The notes: generated by a model from the letters alone, not told the origin. A DNA stretch of 64,000 bases from Burkholderiales bacterium (GCA_016223165.1 JACRPO010000009.1:992001-1056000), one strand, 5' to 3'; positions 17,381 to 28,746 are shown, counted from the stretch's first letter. Numbers and translations: made by a program.

Positions 17381-18166
17381 TCAGCGCGACGGGACGGTGG
17401 CCGTGTACTCGGAGAAGATGCCCAGTTCGACCCGGCGCTGCACGTCGACGAAGCCGGCCCGCTGCAGTGCCGCCATCACCTCGGCCGGCACGATGCAGGC
17501 CTCGATGGTGTCCCAGTAGTAGCGGAAGAGCCGCGGCGTGTCGCTGCGCCGGGCGAGGAGGCGTGCCACGAGCGGCACGAAGACGCGCATGTAGATGCGC
17601 AGCGCCAGCCGTCCGAAGGCGCCGGCCGGGCGCGTGATCTCCAGCACCAGCACGCGCCCGCCCGGGCGCAGCACGCGCCGGAACTCGGCGAAGGCGACCT
17701 GCACGTCGTCGATGTGTCGCAGCGCGTAGCCCAGGCTCACGAAGTCGACGCTCGCATCGGGCAGCGGCAGGCTCTCGGCGCGACCCTCGACGAACTCGGC
17801 GCCGGGCAGCGGCCCCTTGGCATGCACCTGGGCCATCATGCCGGGGCTGGGGTCGACACCGACGAGCGAGCCCTTGGGTCCGATGACGGTCATCGCCTCG
17901 CGCGCCAGGAGGCCCGTGCCGCAGCCGACATCGGCGATGCGCATGCCCGCGGCGAGGCCGGCGCGCAGCAGCGCCTGGCGCCGGTACCACGGGCCGCTGC
18001 CGAGCGCGAGAACGCTCTCGATGCGGTCGTAGTCCACCGCCGTCTCGTCGAAGATGCGGCGCAGGAAGCTGCGATGCTCCACCTCGTCGGCGTAGTAGGC
18101 CGGCAGCGGGTGGTGCGGCGGCAGCGCGGTCGGCGCGGGGCCGTGGACTTCGGGAAGGGTGCTCAC
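17381..18166 (-). CDS. UbiE/COQ5-like SAM-dependent methyltransferase
   Basis: The protein has 261 residues from a GTG and is the first gene of the minus-strand pigment operon. SAM motifs are visible: IADVGCGTGLLAREA, GVDPSPGMM, ALRHIDD and LRPGGRVLVLEI. The overall pattern is that of ubiquinone/menaquinone C-methyltransferases, but ubiE is normally elsewhere, and here the gene precedes the halogenase by 49 bp, so a role in aryl-head methylation is more likely. Substrate unknown. Confidence 0.78.
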   Translation of the reverse strand: MSTLPEVHGPAPTALPPHHPLPAYYADEVEHRSFLRRIFDETAVDYDRIESVLALGSGPWYRRQALLRAGLAAGMRIADVGCGTGLLAREAMTVIGPKGSLVGVDPSPGMMAQVHAKGPLPGAEFVEGRAESLPLPDASVDFVSLGYALRHIDDVQVAFAEFRRVLRPGGRVLVLEITRPAGAFGRLALRIYMRVFVPLVARLLARRSDTPRLFRYYWDTIEACIVPAEVMAALQRAGFVDVQRRVELGIFSEYTATVPSR

Positions 18167-18264
18167 GCGCGAATTATCGCCGCGTGCCGCCGGTGCCCTC
18201 TTTCACCGGGCTCACCGGACGGGCCGCACGATCGACAGCAGCGGGCTCGAGCGAAGCGCCTTCG

Positions 18265-18270
18265 TAGAAT
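18265..18270 (+). promoter_or_regulatory. Possible -10 element upstream of glnS
   Basis: TAGAAT lies about 50 bp before the glnS start, in the 156-bp gap between the divergent methyltransferase and glnS genes. No good -35 hexamer is visible, so this is tentative. Confidence 0.3.
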
Positions 18271-18322
18271 CGGCGACCCGTGCTGCCCCGGTTCGGGCCA
18301 ACCCACGAACGAGACTCGGACG

Positions 18323-20143
18323 ATGAAGCCCCAGACGCCGGCCCGTGCCGGCGAGCCCGAGAGCAAGGCCGCCGCCAACTTCCTGCGCGGCATCGTCGAG
18401 CGCGACCTCGAGGCCGGCACCTACGACGGCCGGCGGTTCGGCGGCAGCCCCGGGGACGCCGCGCACCATGCGCAGGGGCAGCCCGACCCGGCGCGCATCC
18501 GCACGCGCTTTCCGCCCGAGCCCAACGGCTACCTGCACGTCGGCCACGCCAAGAGCATCTGCCTGAACTTCGGCTTGGCGCGCGACTACGGCGGCATCTG
18601 CCACCTGCGCTTCGACGACACCAACCCCGAGCGCGAGGAGCAGGAGTACGTCGACGCCATCATCGAGGCAGTGCGCTGGCTCGGCTTCGACTGGGAGGTG
18701 CCAGGCGCGAACGGCAAGGTTTCGCACCTCTACTACGCGAGCGACTACTTCGACTTCATGTACCGCGCCGCCGAGGCGCTGGTGCAGGCCGGGCTCGCCT
18801 ATGTCGACGAGCAGAGCGCCGAGGAGATGCGCGTCAACCGCGGCGACTTCACGACGCCGGGCACGCCGAGCCCGTTTCGCACGCGCGCGCCGGCCGAGAA
18901 CCTGGCGCGCCTGCGCGAGATGCGCGACGGCGCCCATGCCGATGGCGCGATGGTGCTGCGCGCGAAGATCGACCTGGGCCACCCCAACATCAACCTGCGC
19001 GACCCGACGCTCTATCGCATCCGCCGCGCGACACACCACAACACGGGCGACCGCTGGTGCATCTACCCGATGTACACCTACGCGCACCCGATCGAAGATG
19101 CGCTGGAGCGCATCACGCACAGCGTCTGCACGCTCGAGTTCGAGGACCAGCGGCCGTTCTACGACTGGCTGCTCGAGCACCTGGCCGACCTCGGGCTGCT
19201 GGCCCGGCCGCTGCCGAAGCAGTACGAGTTCGGGCGGCTCAACCTGAGCTACGTCATCACCAGCAAGCGCAAGCTGCGCGCGCTCGTGGAAGAGAAGATC
19301 GTCGAGGGCTGGGACGACCCGCGCATGCCCACCCTCTTCGGCATGCGCCGGCGCGGCTACACGCCCGAGAGCATCCGCGCCATGGCCGACGGCACCGGCG
19401 CCAGCAAGACCAACATCTGGATCGACTACGCCGTGCTCGACGGCTGCCTGCGCGCCGACCTCGAGGGCCAGGCGCCGCGCGCGATGGCCGTGCTCGACCC
19501 GCTGCCGCTCGTGCTGACGAACTGGGCCGAGGCGTTCGGCAGCGCCGCGCACATCGAACCCTGCCAGGCGCCGGCGCATCCGCAGCGGCCCGAGCTCGGG
19601 CAACGCCGCTTCGGGCTCGGCCCGGAGGTCTGGATCGAGCGCGACGACTTCGCCGAGGTGGCACCGAAGGGCTTCTTCCGTCTCTACCCGGGTAACCGGG
19701 TGCGGCTCAAGTACGGCGTCGTGATCGAGTGCACCGGCTGCGAGAAGGACGCCGCCGGCCGCGTCACACGCGTGCTCGCCAACGTCGTGCCCGACACCAA
19801 GAGCGGCACGCCCGGCGCCGACGCCGTCAAGGTCAAGGGCACCATCACCTGGGTGGCCAGCCACGACGCGCTGCCGGCGCGCGTGAACCTCTACGACCGC
19901 CTGTTCAGCGAGCCGCAACCCGAGGCCGGCGGGCGCGACTTCCGCGAGGCGCTGAACCCGGCCAGCCTGGTCGTCGCGCAGGGCTGGCTCGAACCGGGGC
20001 TGGGCAAGGCGGCGCGCGAGCAGCGGTTCCAGTTCGAGCGGCATGGGTATTTCGTCGCCGACCGCGTGCTGCATCGCGCCGACGCGCCGGTGTTCAACCG
20101 CATCACGCCGCTCAAGGACAGCTGGGGCGCCTCGCACGGGTGA
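18323..20143 (+). CDS. glnS: Glutaminyl-tRNA synthetase
   Basis: The protein has 606 residues and is a class I synthetase. The HIGH motif is in PEPNGYLHVGHAKS (about residues 65-78), followed by LRFDDTNPEREEQEY. The KMSKS-equivalent loop is VITSKRKL, and the C-terminal anticodon-binding beta-barrel part includes EVWIERDDFAEVAPKGFFRL. Length and motifs match bacterial GlnRS, not the related GltX. It charges tRNA-Gln with glutamine in the cytosol. The gene stands alone, divergent from the pigment operon. Confidence 0.97.
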   Translation: MKPQTPARAGEPESKAAANFLRGIVERDLEAGTYDGRRFGGSPGDAAHHAQGQPDPARIRTRFPPEPNGYLHVGHAKSICLNFGLARDYGGICHLRFDDTNPEREEQEYVDAIIEAVRWLGFDWEVPGANGKVSHLYYASDYFDFMYRAAEALVQAGLAYVDEQSAEEMRVNRGDFTTPGTPSPFRTRAPAENLARLREMRDGAHADGAMVLRAKIDLGHPNINLRDPTLYRIRRATHHNTGDRWCIYPMYTYAHPIEDALERITHSVCTLEFEDQRPFYDWLLEHLADLGLLARPLPKQYEFGRLNLSYVITSKRKLRALVEEKIVEGWDDPRMPTLFGMRRRGYTPESIRAMADGTGASKTNIWIDYAVLDGCLRADLEGQAPRAMAVLDPLPLVLTNWAEAFGSAAHIEPCQAPAHPQRPELGQRRFGLGPEVWIERDDFAEVAPKGFFRLYPGNRVRLKYGVVIECTGCEKDAAGRVTRVLANVVPDTKSGTPGADAVKVKGTITWVASHDALPARVNLYDRLFSEPQPEAGGRDFREALNPASLVVAQGWLEPGLGKAAREQRFQFERHGYFVADRVLHRADAPVFNRITPLKDSWGASHG

Positions 20144-20359
20144 GCGCGCCGCGGGGGTCGCTCGGCCGGCCGGAAGGCACCGCGGGGCGCCGGGACAAGA
20201 TTCTTTGCATGCCGCGCCCTGTGCACGCCCGCGAGGGCCGGCGTACAGTGACTTGCCGTCGTCTGCGGCCAGCGCACGGACCTGCACGGCCTCTCGGGAT
20301 GCATGCGTGATCCTTTGCGGGCCGTGTCGCTGCGCATGGCCGGCGGCGCTGGAGGCCCC

Positions 20360-20872
20360 ATGTCGCAAGCCATTCGCACCACCCTCGTCGCCGCGGCGGT
20401 TGCCCTGCTCTCAGCCGCCGTCCTCGTCGCGCTCGCCCGCCCGGCCCATGCCGCCGGCACGGTCGAGGTGCGCTTCGTCGAGCCCGAGCGCTTCACCGAT
20501 GCCGGGCGCGCGCCGTTCGATCGCGACCGAGCGCTGGAGTCGCTGGCCGCCCACCTCCGCCAGCTGGGGCAGCGCCTGCCCGACGGCCAGCGGCTGCGCG
20601 TGGACGTGCTCGATGTCGACCTCGCCGGCGAGCAGGTCCTGCGCCGCGGCCACGACCTGCGCGTGCTGCGCGGCGGCGCCGACATGCCGCACATCCACCT
20701 GAAGTGGACGCTCGAGCAGGGCGGCAGCGCGCTCAAGTCCGGAGAGGACCGCCTCACCGATCTCGGCTACATGACCAGCCGCACCACGCCGGCGGCAAGC
20801 GTTGGCGACCTGCCGCACGAGAAGCGCCTGCTGGCGCAGTGGTTCCGCGCCCGTTTCGAGGATCCGCGCTGA
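20360..20872 (+). CDS. DUF3016 domain-containing secreted protein
   Basis: The protein has 170 residues from the ATG at 20360, which has a GGAGG four bases upstream and directly begins a signal peptide (hydrophobic core about 10-28, cleavage near AHAAG). An upstream in-frame ATG at 20303 lacks these features. The mature domain starts VEVRFVEPERFTDAG and matches the DUF3016 family, small periplasmic proteins of unknown function. The 216-bp region before it contains no gene I can support. Confidence 0.75.
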   Translation: MSQAIRTTLVAAAVALLSAAVLVALARPAHAAGTVEVRFVEPERFTDAGRAPFDRDRALESLAAHLRQLGQRLPDGQRLRVDVLDVDLAGEQVLRRGHDLRVLRGGADMPHIHLKWTLEQGGSALKSGEDRLTDLGYMTSRTTPAASVGDLPHEKRLLAQWFRARFEDPR

Positions 20873-20953
20873 GTGCATGCGTTGCCGCGCCGAGCGCGCG
20901 CGGCCCGCGGCCGGCCCATGGCGCCCGCGGCAGCCTGCACTAGCATCGCGCCC

Positions 20954-21424
20954 ATGAACGCACGCCACTGCCTTGGATTCGGGCCTCTCGTTGCCACGCT
21001 GCTGATCGGCGCCGCCGCGTCGGCGCAGCAAGCGCCACCCGCGGCCGACACCCTGGTCACCGCCGCCGCCGAGAAGGGCGCCGTGGTCACGGCGAGCGGC
21101 CTCGTCTACCGCGCGCTCGAAGAAGGCAAGGGCGACAGCCCGGCGCCCGCCGATACCGTGCGCGTGCACTATCGCGGCCGCTTTCCCGACGGGCGCGAGT
21201 TCGACAGCTCCTACTCGCGCGGCCAACCGGCCAGCTTCCCGCTCAACCGCGTCATCCGCTGCTGGACCGAGGGCGTGCAGCGGATGAAGGTCGGCGGCAA
21301 GGCCAAGCTCACCTGCCCGGCCGCCATCGCATACGGCGAGCGCGGCGCGGGCGGCGTGATCCCGCCCAACGCCATCCTGCAGTTCGAGGTGGAGTTGCTC
21401 GGCATCACCAAGGCGCCGGGCTGA
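20954..21424 (+). CDS. FKBP-type peptidyl-prolyl cis-trans isomerase, exported
   Basis: The protein has 156 residues with an N-terminal signal peptide ending near ASAQQ. The FKBP domain shows VRVHYRGRFPDGREFDSSY, PLNRVIRCWTEGVQRMKVGGKAK and the C-terminal PPNAILQFEVELL, which are the usual ligand-pocket and strand motifs. It is a periplasmic prolyl isomerase of the FkpA/FKBP22 type without a long dimerisation domain, and should aid folding of exported proteins. I chose the ATG at 20954 because the signal peptide starts there. Confidence 0.9.
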   Translation: MNARHCLGFGPLVATLLIGAAASAQQAPPAADTLVTAAAEKGAVVTASGLVYRALEEGKGDSPAPADTVRVHYRGRFPDGREFDSSYSRGQPASFPLNRVIRCWTEGVQRMKVGGKAKLTCPAAIAYGERGAGGVIPPNAILQFEVELLGITKAPG

Positions 21425-21442
21425 CCGGCCGGGCCTGACGCA

Positions 21443-21460
21443 GCCGGCGGGCGAGCCGGC
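21443..21460. terminator. Possible bidirectional hairpin between convergent genes
   Basis: GCCGGC, a six-base loop and GCCGGC form a perfect six-bp stem in the short gap between the FKBP gene and the convergent DUF808 gene. There is no U-tract, so its activity as an intrinsic terminator is doubtful. Confidence 0.3.
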
Positions 21461-21496
21461 CCGCGACAGCCTCTTCAGAGCCTGTGAATGAGTTCT

Positions 21497-22417
21497 TCAG
21501 GCCGGGGCCGGTTTGCCGAGCAGGCGCTGCACGCCGAGCCACAGCGCCAGCAGTACGGCTCCGGCGACAACGCCGATAACCCCCTCGGCGAGCGAAGACA
21601 GCAGCAGCTCGCCGACGCCGCCCAGGCCCCTGGACACCGCCTGGACCGCGTGGTGCAGAGCTTCCACGCCGTGCACGAGGATGCCGCCGCCGACCAGGAA
21701 CATGGCCGCCGTGCCGGCCACCGACAGCGCCTTCATCAGCCAGGGTGCCGCGCGCAGGATCAACGCGCCCAGCCCCTGCCAGGCAGCGCCGGCGCGGCGG
21801 CTCAGCCACAGCCCGAGGTCGTCGAGCTTCACGATGCCGGCCACCACGCCGTAGACGCCCACCGTCATCAGCAGCGCGATGGCCACCAGCACGGTGACGC
21901 GGGTGCCCATCGGCGCCGTGGCCACGGTACCCAGCGTGATGGCAATGATCTCGGCCGAGAGCACGAAGTCGGTACGCACGGCGCCCTTGATCTTTTCGCG
22001 CTCCAGCGCCACGAGGTCGATCTTCGGATCCTCGAGCGCGCGTGTCAGCTCGGCGTGGTGCGCCTCGTCTTCAGCGGGGCTGTGCAGCAGGCGATGCGCG
22101 AGCTTTTCCACGCCCTCGAAGCAGAGGAAGGCGCCGCCGACCATCAAGAGCGGCATCACCAGCGACGGCGCGAAGGCGCTGATCACCAGCGCCGCCGGCA
22201 CGAGGATGGCCTTGTTGAGCAGCGAGCCCTTGGCGACCGCCCACACCACCGGCAGCTCGCGCTCGCTGGCCACGCCGGTCACCTGCTGGGCATTGAGGGC
22301 GAGGTCGTCGCCGAGGACGCCGGCCGTCTTCTTGGCCGCGACCTTGCCGAGGATGGCCACGTCGTCGAGGATCGTGGCGATGTCGTCGAGGAGGGCGAGG
22401 AGGTTGCCGGCAGCCAT
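21497..22417 (-). CDS. DUF808 (YedI-like) inner-membrane protein
   Basis: The protein has 306 residues from the ATG at 22417; a second ATG at 22426 would add three residues. It begins MAAGNLLALLDDIATILDDV, the characteristic start of the DUF808/YedI family. It has several membrane helices (about 67-100, 155-180, 187-210, 235-262 and 280-300). The family is widespread in proteobacteria and its function is not established. It converges on the FKBP gene. Confidence 0.85.
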   Translation of the reverse strand: MAAGNLLALLDDIATILDDVAILGKVAAKKTAGVLGDDLALNAQQVTGVASERELPVVWAVAKGSLLNKAILVPAALVISAFAPSLVMPLLMVGGAFLCFEGVEKLAHRLLHSPAEDEAHHAELTRALEDPKIDLVALEREKIKGAVRTDFVLSAEIIAITLGTVATAPMGTRVTVLVAIALLMTVGVYGVVAGIVKLDDLGLWLSRRAGAAWQGLGALILRAAPWLMKALSVAGTAAMFLVGGGILVHGVEALHHAVQAVSRGLGGVGELLLSSLAEGVIGVVAGAVLLALWLGVQRLLGKPAPA

Positions 22418-22509
22418 GGCGCTCATTGTCCACGGCGCTGCCGGCACGTCGCACGTCGCCGTCGCGCGGCGCCGGCGCAGGCCCGCGGCCCCGCGCGGCG
22501 CGGGATTCC

Positions 22510-22725
22510 TCAGTCGTCGGTGCGCACCACCGCCGGCGTGGCGAACTCGTGGCCGACGACGACGCGGGCGTAGAAGTAGTTGCGGCGGGCGCGCTCGGAC
22601 AGCGAATCCAGCGTCACCTGGCCCTGCTCGTCGCACGGGAAGGCGAGACCGCGGCCCGGGTCGAACAGCGACTCGAAGCGCAGCACGAAGCGCGAAGGAT
22701 CGAAGGCGTTGGCGATGGCGTTCAT
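22510..22725 (-). CDS. Small conserved-looking hypothetical protein
   Basis: The protein has 71 residues, beginning MNAIANAFDPSRFVLRF and ending with VVGHEFATPAVVRTDD. A GGAG lies about nine bases before the ATG. It has no signal peptide or membrane helix and looks like a small soluble protein. I do not recognise the family. The codon pattern (strong G/C in third positions) supports it as coding. Confidence 0.55.
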   Translation of the reverse strand: MNAIANAFDPSRFVLRFESLFDPGRGLAFPCDEQGQVTLDSLSERARRNYFYARVVVGHEFATPAVVRTDD

Positions 22726-22833
22726 GGCGGTGAACTCCGGTTGACTCGGGGTGAAGCGTAGGTGTTCATCGGCAGCTCGCACATGACACCAAAGTGGCAA
22801 CCGGCGTCGGTCTTCGGTGGGAATCCGCGTCGG

Positions 22834-22850
22834 AATTTGCCTGACAAATT
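22834..22850. promoter_or_regulatory. Perfect inverted repeat between divergent genes
   Basis: AATTTG-CCTGA-CAAATT is a perfect six-bp inverted repeat with a five-base centre. It lies in the 182-bp AT-richer gap between the small minus-strand gene and the HDOD gene. It could be an operator for a dimeric regulator; no regulator can be named. Confidence 0.35.
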
Positions 22851-22907
22851 GGGGGCCGCACGAACGGGTGCCCTCCAGCACATGAGCGGCTGGTCGATAT
22901 CCCCGGC

Positions 22908-23801
22908 ATGTCCGCCATCGCCACGTCCCGCGACGCCCAGCCGAGCACGGCGCGCGTCCTTCGAGAACTCGATCACGCGCGCATGGGCGGCGCCCACCGC
23001 GAGATCGTGATCCCGCCCTGCCCCGAGCTGCTGCAGTCGCTGCGTGAGGCGCTCGCCGGGGCCGAGCCCGATCTCGCCGCCGTGGCGCGCATCGCCGGCA
23101 AGGACGTGGCGATGGCGGCCACGCTGATCCGCAATGCCAACGGCGCCCGCTTCGCCGCCGGCCAGCCGTTGTCCACGCTCGGCCAGGCGATGAACCGGCT
23201 CGGCCTGGAGACCACCGCCGCCCTCATGACCGGCTTTCTCGCGCGCCACGCGCTGCCCGTGCGGCACGCGCAGCTGCAGGGTTTCTGGGAGCGCGCGGCG
23301 CTTCGCTCGACGGCCCTGGCCGTGGTGGCGCGGCGCCTGCCGGGGCTCTCGGCCGACCTCGCCTACAGCTTCGGCCTCTTCTGCGACGTCGGCATGCCGG
23401 TGCTGGCGCAATGCGTGCGCGGCTACGGCGGCACGCTGGCCGAGGCGGCAGCACGCATCGACCGCTCCATGGTGGCGACGGAGAACGCCAACCATCGCAC
23501 CGACCACTGCGTCGTCGGCGCGATGGTGGCGCGCGCCTGGGGCTTTGCGCCGCAGGTGGTGTGCGCGATCCGGTTGCACCACGACTTCGCCGGCCTCGGT
23601 GCCTCGGACATCGAGCCTGAGGTGCACACGCTCGGCGCCGCCGGCCTGGTGGCCGAGCACCTGATGCGCCAGGAGATCGGCCTGCCGGCCGATGCCGACT
23701 GGAAGGCGCACGGGTCGACCTGCCTGGAGTGGCTGACCCTGCACGCCGAAGACCTGGAAGACCTGCTCAACGAGCTCGGCCAGGAAACGGTTGCCGCCTG
23801 A
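22908..23801 (+). CDS. HDOD domain protein
   Basis: The protein has 297 residues. Most of it (about 30-235) is an HDOD domain, a relative of HD phosphohydrolases without the full metal site. Typical stretches are IVIPPCPELLQSLREAL, LIRNANGARF, TLGQAMNRLGLETT and the central HCVVGAMVARAWGF. HDOD proteins are signalling or scaffold proteins linked to motility, c-di-GMP and stress responses. No additional output domain (GGDEF, EAL or PilZ) is attached and no partner gene is adjacent, so the pathway is unknown. Confidence 0.85.
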   Translation: MSAIATSRDAQPSTARVLRELDHARMGGAHREIVIPPCPELLQSLREALAGAEPDLAAVARIAGKDVAMAATLIRNANGARFAAGQPLSTLGQAMNRLGLETTAALMTGFLARHALPVRHAQLQGFWERAALRSTALAVVARRLPGLSADLAYSFGLFCDVGMPVLAQCVRGYGGTLAEAAARIDRSMVATENANHRTDHCVVGAMVARAWGFAPQVVCAIRLHHDFAGLGASDIEPEVHTLGAAGLVAEHLMRQEIGLPADADWKAHGSTCLEWLTLHAEDLEDLLNELGQETVAA

Positions 23802-23909
23802 GCGGCGTCCGTCGCGATCGCCGCGCGCGCCGGCGGCGGGCCCCGCGGGCGGGGCGGCGCGCCCTTCGGGTGTGGCGGAGGGCCCTGCGGGCCGCGGCAG
23901 GCCGGTGCG

Positions 23910-25157
23910 ATGATCGTGCCGCCGATGCGCCAACACTTCCTGCTCGACCCCGAGGTCACCTTCCTCAATCACGGCTCGTTCGGCGCCACGCCGCGTGTCG
24001 TGCTGCAGGCGCAGCAGCGGGCCCAACTCGAGATGGAGCGCAACCCCGTCGCCTACCTGGGCCGCGCCTCGGCGGCGCTGCTCGCCTCGGCGCGCCAGCG
24101 TCTGGCTGCCGAGATCGGCGCGCGCGGCGAGGACCTCGTCTTCGTGCCCAATGCATCCACCGGCGTGAACATCGTCGCGCGCTCGCTCGCCCTGGCGCCC
24201 GGCGACGAGGTGCTGACCACCGACCACGAATATGGCGCCTGCGTCGCCACCTGGCAGCGGCGCTGTGTCGAGTCGGGCGCCGTGCTGCGCACGGTCGCGG
24301 TGCCGCTGCCTTTCGAGCCCGAAGCCTTCGCCGAACGCTTGCTGGCGGCCTGCACGCCGCGCACGCGGCTCGTCTTCGTGAGCCACATCACCTCGACCAC
24401 GGCCATCGTCTTCCCGCTGCGCGCGCTGTGCGCAGCGGCGCGCGAACGTGGTGTGATCACCCTCGTGGACGGCGCGCATGCGCCAGGCCAGGTGGCGCTC
24501 GACCTCGCCGCCATCGGCGCCGATTTCTACACAGGCAATTGCCACAAGTGGATGTGCGCGCCCAAGGGCAGTGCCTTCTTGCACGTGCGGCCCGACAGGC
24601 TCGCCGGCCCCGTGCTGCTGGAGGCGCCGGTGGTGAGCTGGGGCTATGTCGCCGAGCAGGCGGAAGACGAAGGCGCGGTGGACGGCGCCGCTTCAGGCGG
24701 CCTCGCGGTGGGCCGCACCGGACACACGGGCTTCGACGCCTACACGGGCCGCACGCCGCTCGAGAGGCGGCTGCAATGGCAGGGCACGCGCGACCTCTCC
24801 GCCTTCCTCAGCGTGCCGGCGGCGATCGAGTTCCAGGCCGCGCACGACTGGCCCGCCTGGCGCCGCCGATGCCACGACATGGCGATCGAACTGCAGCGCG
24901 AAGTGCTGGCCCGCAACGGCCTCGCCCCGGTGGCGCCCGACGACGCGCTGGCGCAGATGGTGCCGATCCCCGTGCGCACGCCGGCCACGGGCGACCACGC
25001 GGAGGCGCTGCGCCGCTGGCTTTGCGACGAGCGCCGCATCGAGGTGCCCGTGACGCAGCATGCGGGCCAGGTCCTCGTGCGCGCCTCGGTGCAGGCCTAC
25101 AACACGCACGAGGATCTCGAACGGCTGCGCGACGCGCTGGCCGCGGCAGGCGTCTGA
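23910..25157 (+). CDS. Class V aminotransferase family PLP enzyme (isopenicillin N epimerase-like)
   Basis: The protein has 415 residues. The N-terminal FLNHGSFGATPRVVLQAQ, NASTGVNIV and the PLP-Lys region DFYTGNCHKWMCAPKGSAFL are those of the isopenicillin N epimerase/CefD-like branch of class V aminotransferases. The LVDGAHAPGQ Asp would hold the cofactor ring nitrogen. Many proteobacterial members have no beta-lactam connection, and there are no beta-lactam genes nearby, so the true substrate is unknown. It is a stand-alone gene, 108 bp after the HDOD gene. Confidence 0.85.
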   Translation: MIVPPMRQHFLLDPEVTFLNHGSFGATPRVVLQAQQRAQLEMERNPVAYLGRASAALLASARQRLAAEIGARGEDLVFVPNASTGVNIVARSLALAPGDEVLTTDHEYGACVATWQRRCVESGAVLRTVAVPLPFEPEAFAERLLAACTPRTRLVFVSHITSTTAIVFPLRALCAAARERGVITLVDGAHAPGQVALDLAAIGADFYTGNCHKWMCAPKGSAFLHVRPDRLAGPVLLEAPVVSWGYVAEQAEDEGAVDGAASGGLAVGRTGHTGFDAYTGRTPLERRLQWQGTRDLSAFLSVPAAIEFQAAHDWPAWRRRCHDMAIELQREVLARNGLAPVAPDDALAQMVPIPVRTPATGDHAEALRRWLCDERRIEVPVTQHAGQVLVRASVQAYNTHEDLERLRDALAAAGV

Positions 25158-25215
25158 GCCTTGCCTTGGCGATGCCCGAGGTGCGGCGACGAGCGGCGAT
25201 GGAGCGCCGAACGCT

Positions 25216-25243
25216 GAGTGCCGAGTGCCGAGTGCCGAGTGCC
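25216..25243. repeat. 4 x 7-nt tandem repeat
   Basis: Four perfect copies of GAGTGCC lie in the ~100-bp gap between the class V aminotransferase gene and the convergent ygiQ gene. Confidence 0.9.
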
Positions 25244-25256
25244 GAACGGGACGACC

Positions 25257-27629
<2,373 letters not shown>

Positions 27630-27736
27630 GGCACAGTGCAAGCGGGGGCGGATTGTCCGCTTCATCGCCTGGGCAGCCCGACGTAAGCTCTTTCCTGCCG
27701 GCCCGACCCAGGTGTTCTGCCCAGGAGCTTTTCGCC

Positions 27737-28147
27737 ATGACCGTGACCGAACGCCTGACCCTCACCGAAGCCGAGTGGAAGGAGCGGCTGAGCCCCGAGG
27801 CCTACGCCGTCCTGCGCAAGGAGGGCACCGAGCGCGCCTGGACGAGCCCGCTGTACGAGGAGCACCGCAAGGGCACTTTCGTCTGCGCCGGCTGCGGCAC
27901 GCCGGTCTTCACGAGCGACATGAAGTTCGACAGCGGCACCGGCTGGCCGAGCTTCTTCACCAGCCTGCCCGGCGCCTTCGAGACCAAGTCCGACCGCAAG
28001 TTCTTCATGACGCGCACCGAGTACCACTGCGCGAAGTGCGGCGGCCACCACGGCCACGTCTTCGACGATGGCCCGGCGCCGACCCGGCAGCGCTGGTGCA
28101 ACAACGGCGTGGCGCTGCGCTTCGTGCCCGACGGCGAGAAAGCCTGA
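27737..28147 (+). CDS. msrB: Peptide-methionine (R)-S-oxide reductase
   Basis: The protein has 136 residues. The two zinc CxxC pairs are visible (CAGC and CAKC). Substrate-binding GTGWPSFF and GGHHGHVFDDGP are present, and the catalytic Cys is residue 121 in RWCNNGVALRF. The enzyme reduces methionine-R-sulfoxide in proteins, with thioredoxin as the usual reductant. I chose the ATG at 27737 because AGGAG lies ten bases upstream and the family start matches. It is divergent from ygiQ. Confidence 0.95.
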   Translation: MTVTERLTLTEAEWKERLSPEAYAVLRKEGTERAWTSPLYEEHRKGTFVCAGCGTPVFTSDMKFDSGTGWPSFFTSLPGAFETKSDRKFFMTRTEYHCAKCGGHHGHVFDDGPAPTRQRWCNNGVALRFVPDGEKA

Positions 28148-28311
28148 CGCGGTTCGCCGGGCGCGCGCGGCGCGCCTCCGCGCCGGCGCGCGGCCGCATC
28201 CCCGCCGGCGGCGCCTCGCCCGGCCGGCGTTGCGAGGAATAGTTCGGCTGCGCCGAAGCGAGCACGGCCCTGCACCCTCAACCCGGGCGCGCGTGCGGCC
28301 GAAAGCGCGCC

Positions 28312-28707
28312 ATGGGCGCGCTTACCCTCCTCTTGCTGATCGTCGCAGGCTTCCTTGCCGGCCTCGTCACCCTGGCCGCGCTCGTGGCCGGATGGGAATG
28401 GCTGCGCCAGCGCGAGGCTCTCGAGATGCTCCGGCGCGACCGGGCCACGTTTGCCGCCACTTCGCCGCTGCCGCTGGCCGCCGCGGCCGCGCCGAGGGCG
28501 GCTGGCGAAGGTTCGCGACCGCAGGCCGTCGAGCCCGGGGCCGGCGCCCCGGTTCCGGCTTCGCCGCCGCCCGCGCAGCGCGGGGTGCCGCCGCTGCGGC
28601 GAGAACCGAGCTGGATCGAGACACGGCCGATGGTGCTCAGCTATGTCCCGGCGGTGGACGACGAGACCATCGTCCGGCACCGCGAGCCGGACCTGCGGCT
28701 CGATTGA
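28312..28707 (+). CDS. Hypothetical single-pass membrane protein
   Basis: The protein has 131 residues with one N-terminal membrane helix (about 4-27). A short charged stretch (WLRQREALEMLRRDRATF), a low-complexity Ala/Pro-rich linker and a more ordinary C-terminus (ending DETIVRHREPDLRLD) follow. I do not recognise the family. The preceding 164 bp are extremely GC-rich and include hairpin-forming GCGCGC blocks but no gene. Confidence 0.55.
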   Translation: MGALTLLLLIVAGFLAGLVTLAALVAGWEWLRQREALEMLRRDRATFAATSPLPLAAAAAPRAAGEGSRPQAVEPGAGAPVPASPPPAQRGVPPLRREPSWIETRPMVLSYVPAVDDETIVRHREPDLRLD

Positions 28708-28746
28708 GCCGCGGGGCAAGCGCCTCGGATCAGATCAGATCGGCGC

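Noticed and set aside
17381..18166. Ubiquinone UbiE
   Set aside because: Motifs fit the superfamily, but the gene is the first of the pigment operon. A polyene-related methyltransferase is more likely, although this is not proven.
23910..25157. Beta-lactam biosynthesis gene (isopenicillin N epimerase)
   Set aside because: Only the enzyme superfamily matches; there are no ACV synthetase or IPNS genes and no biosynthetic context.
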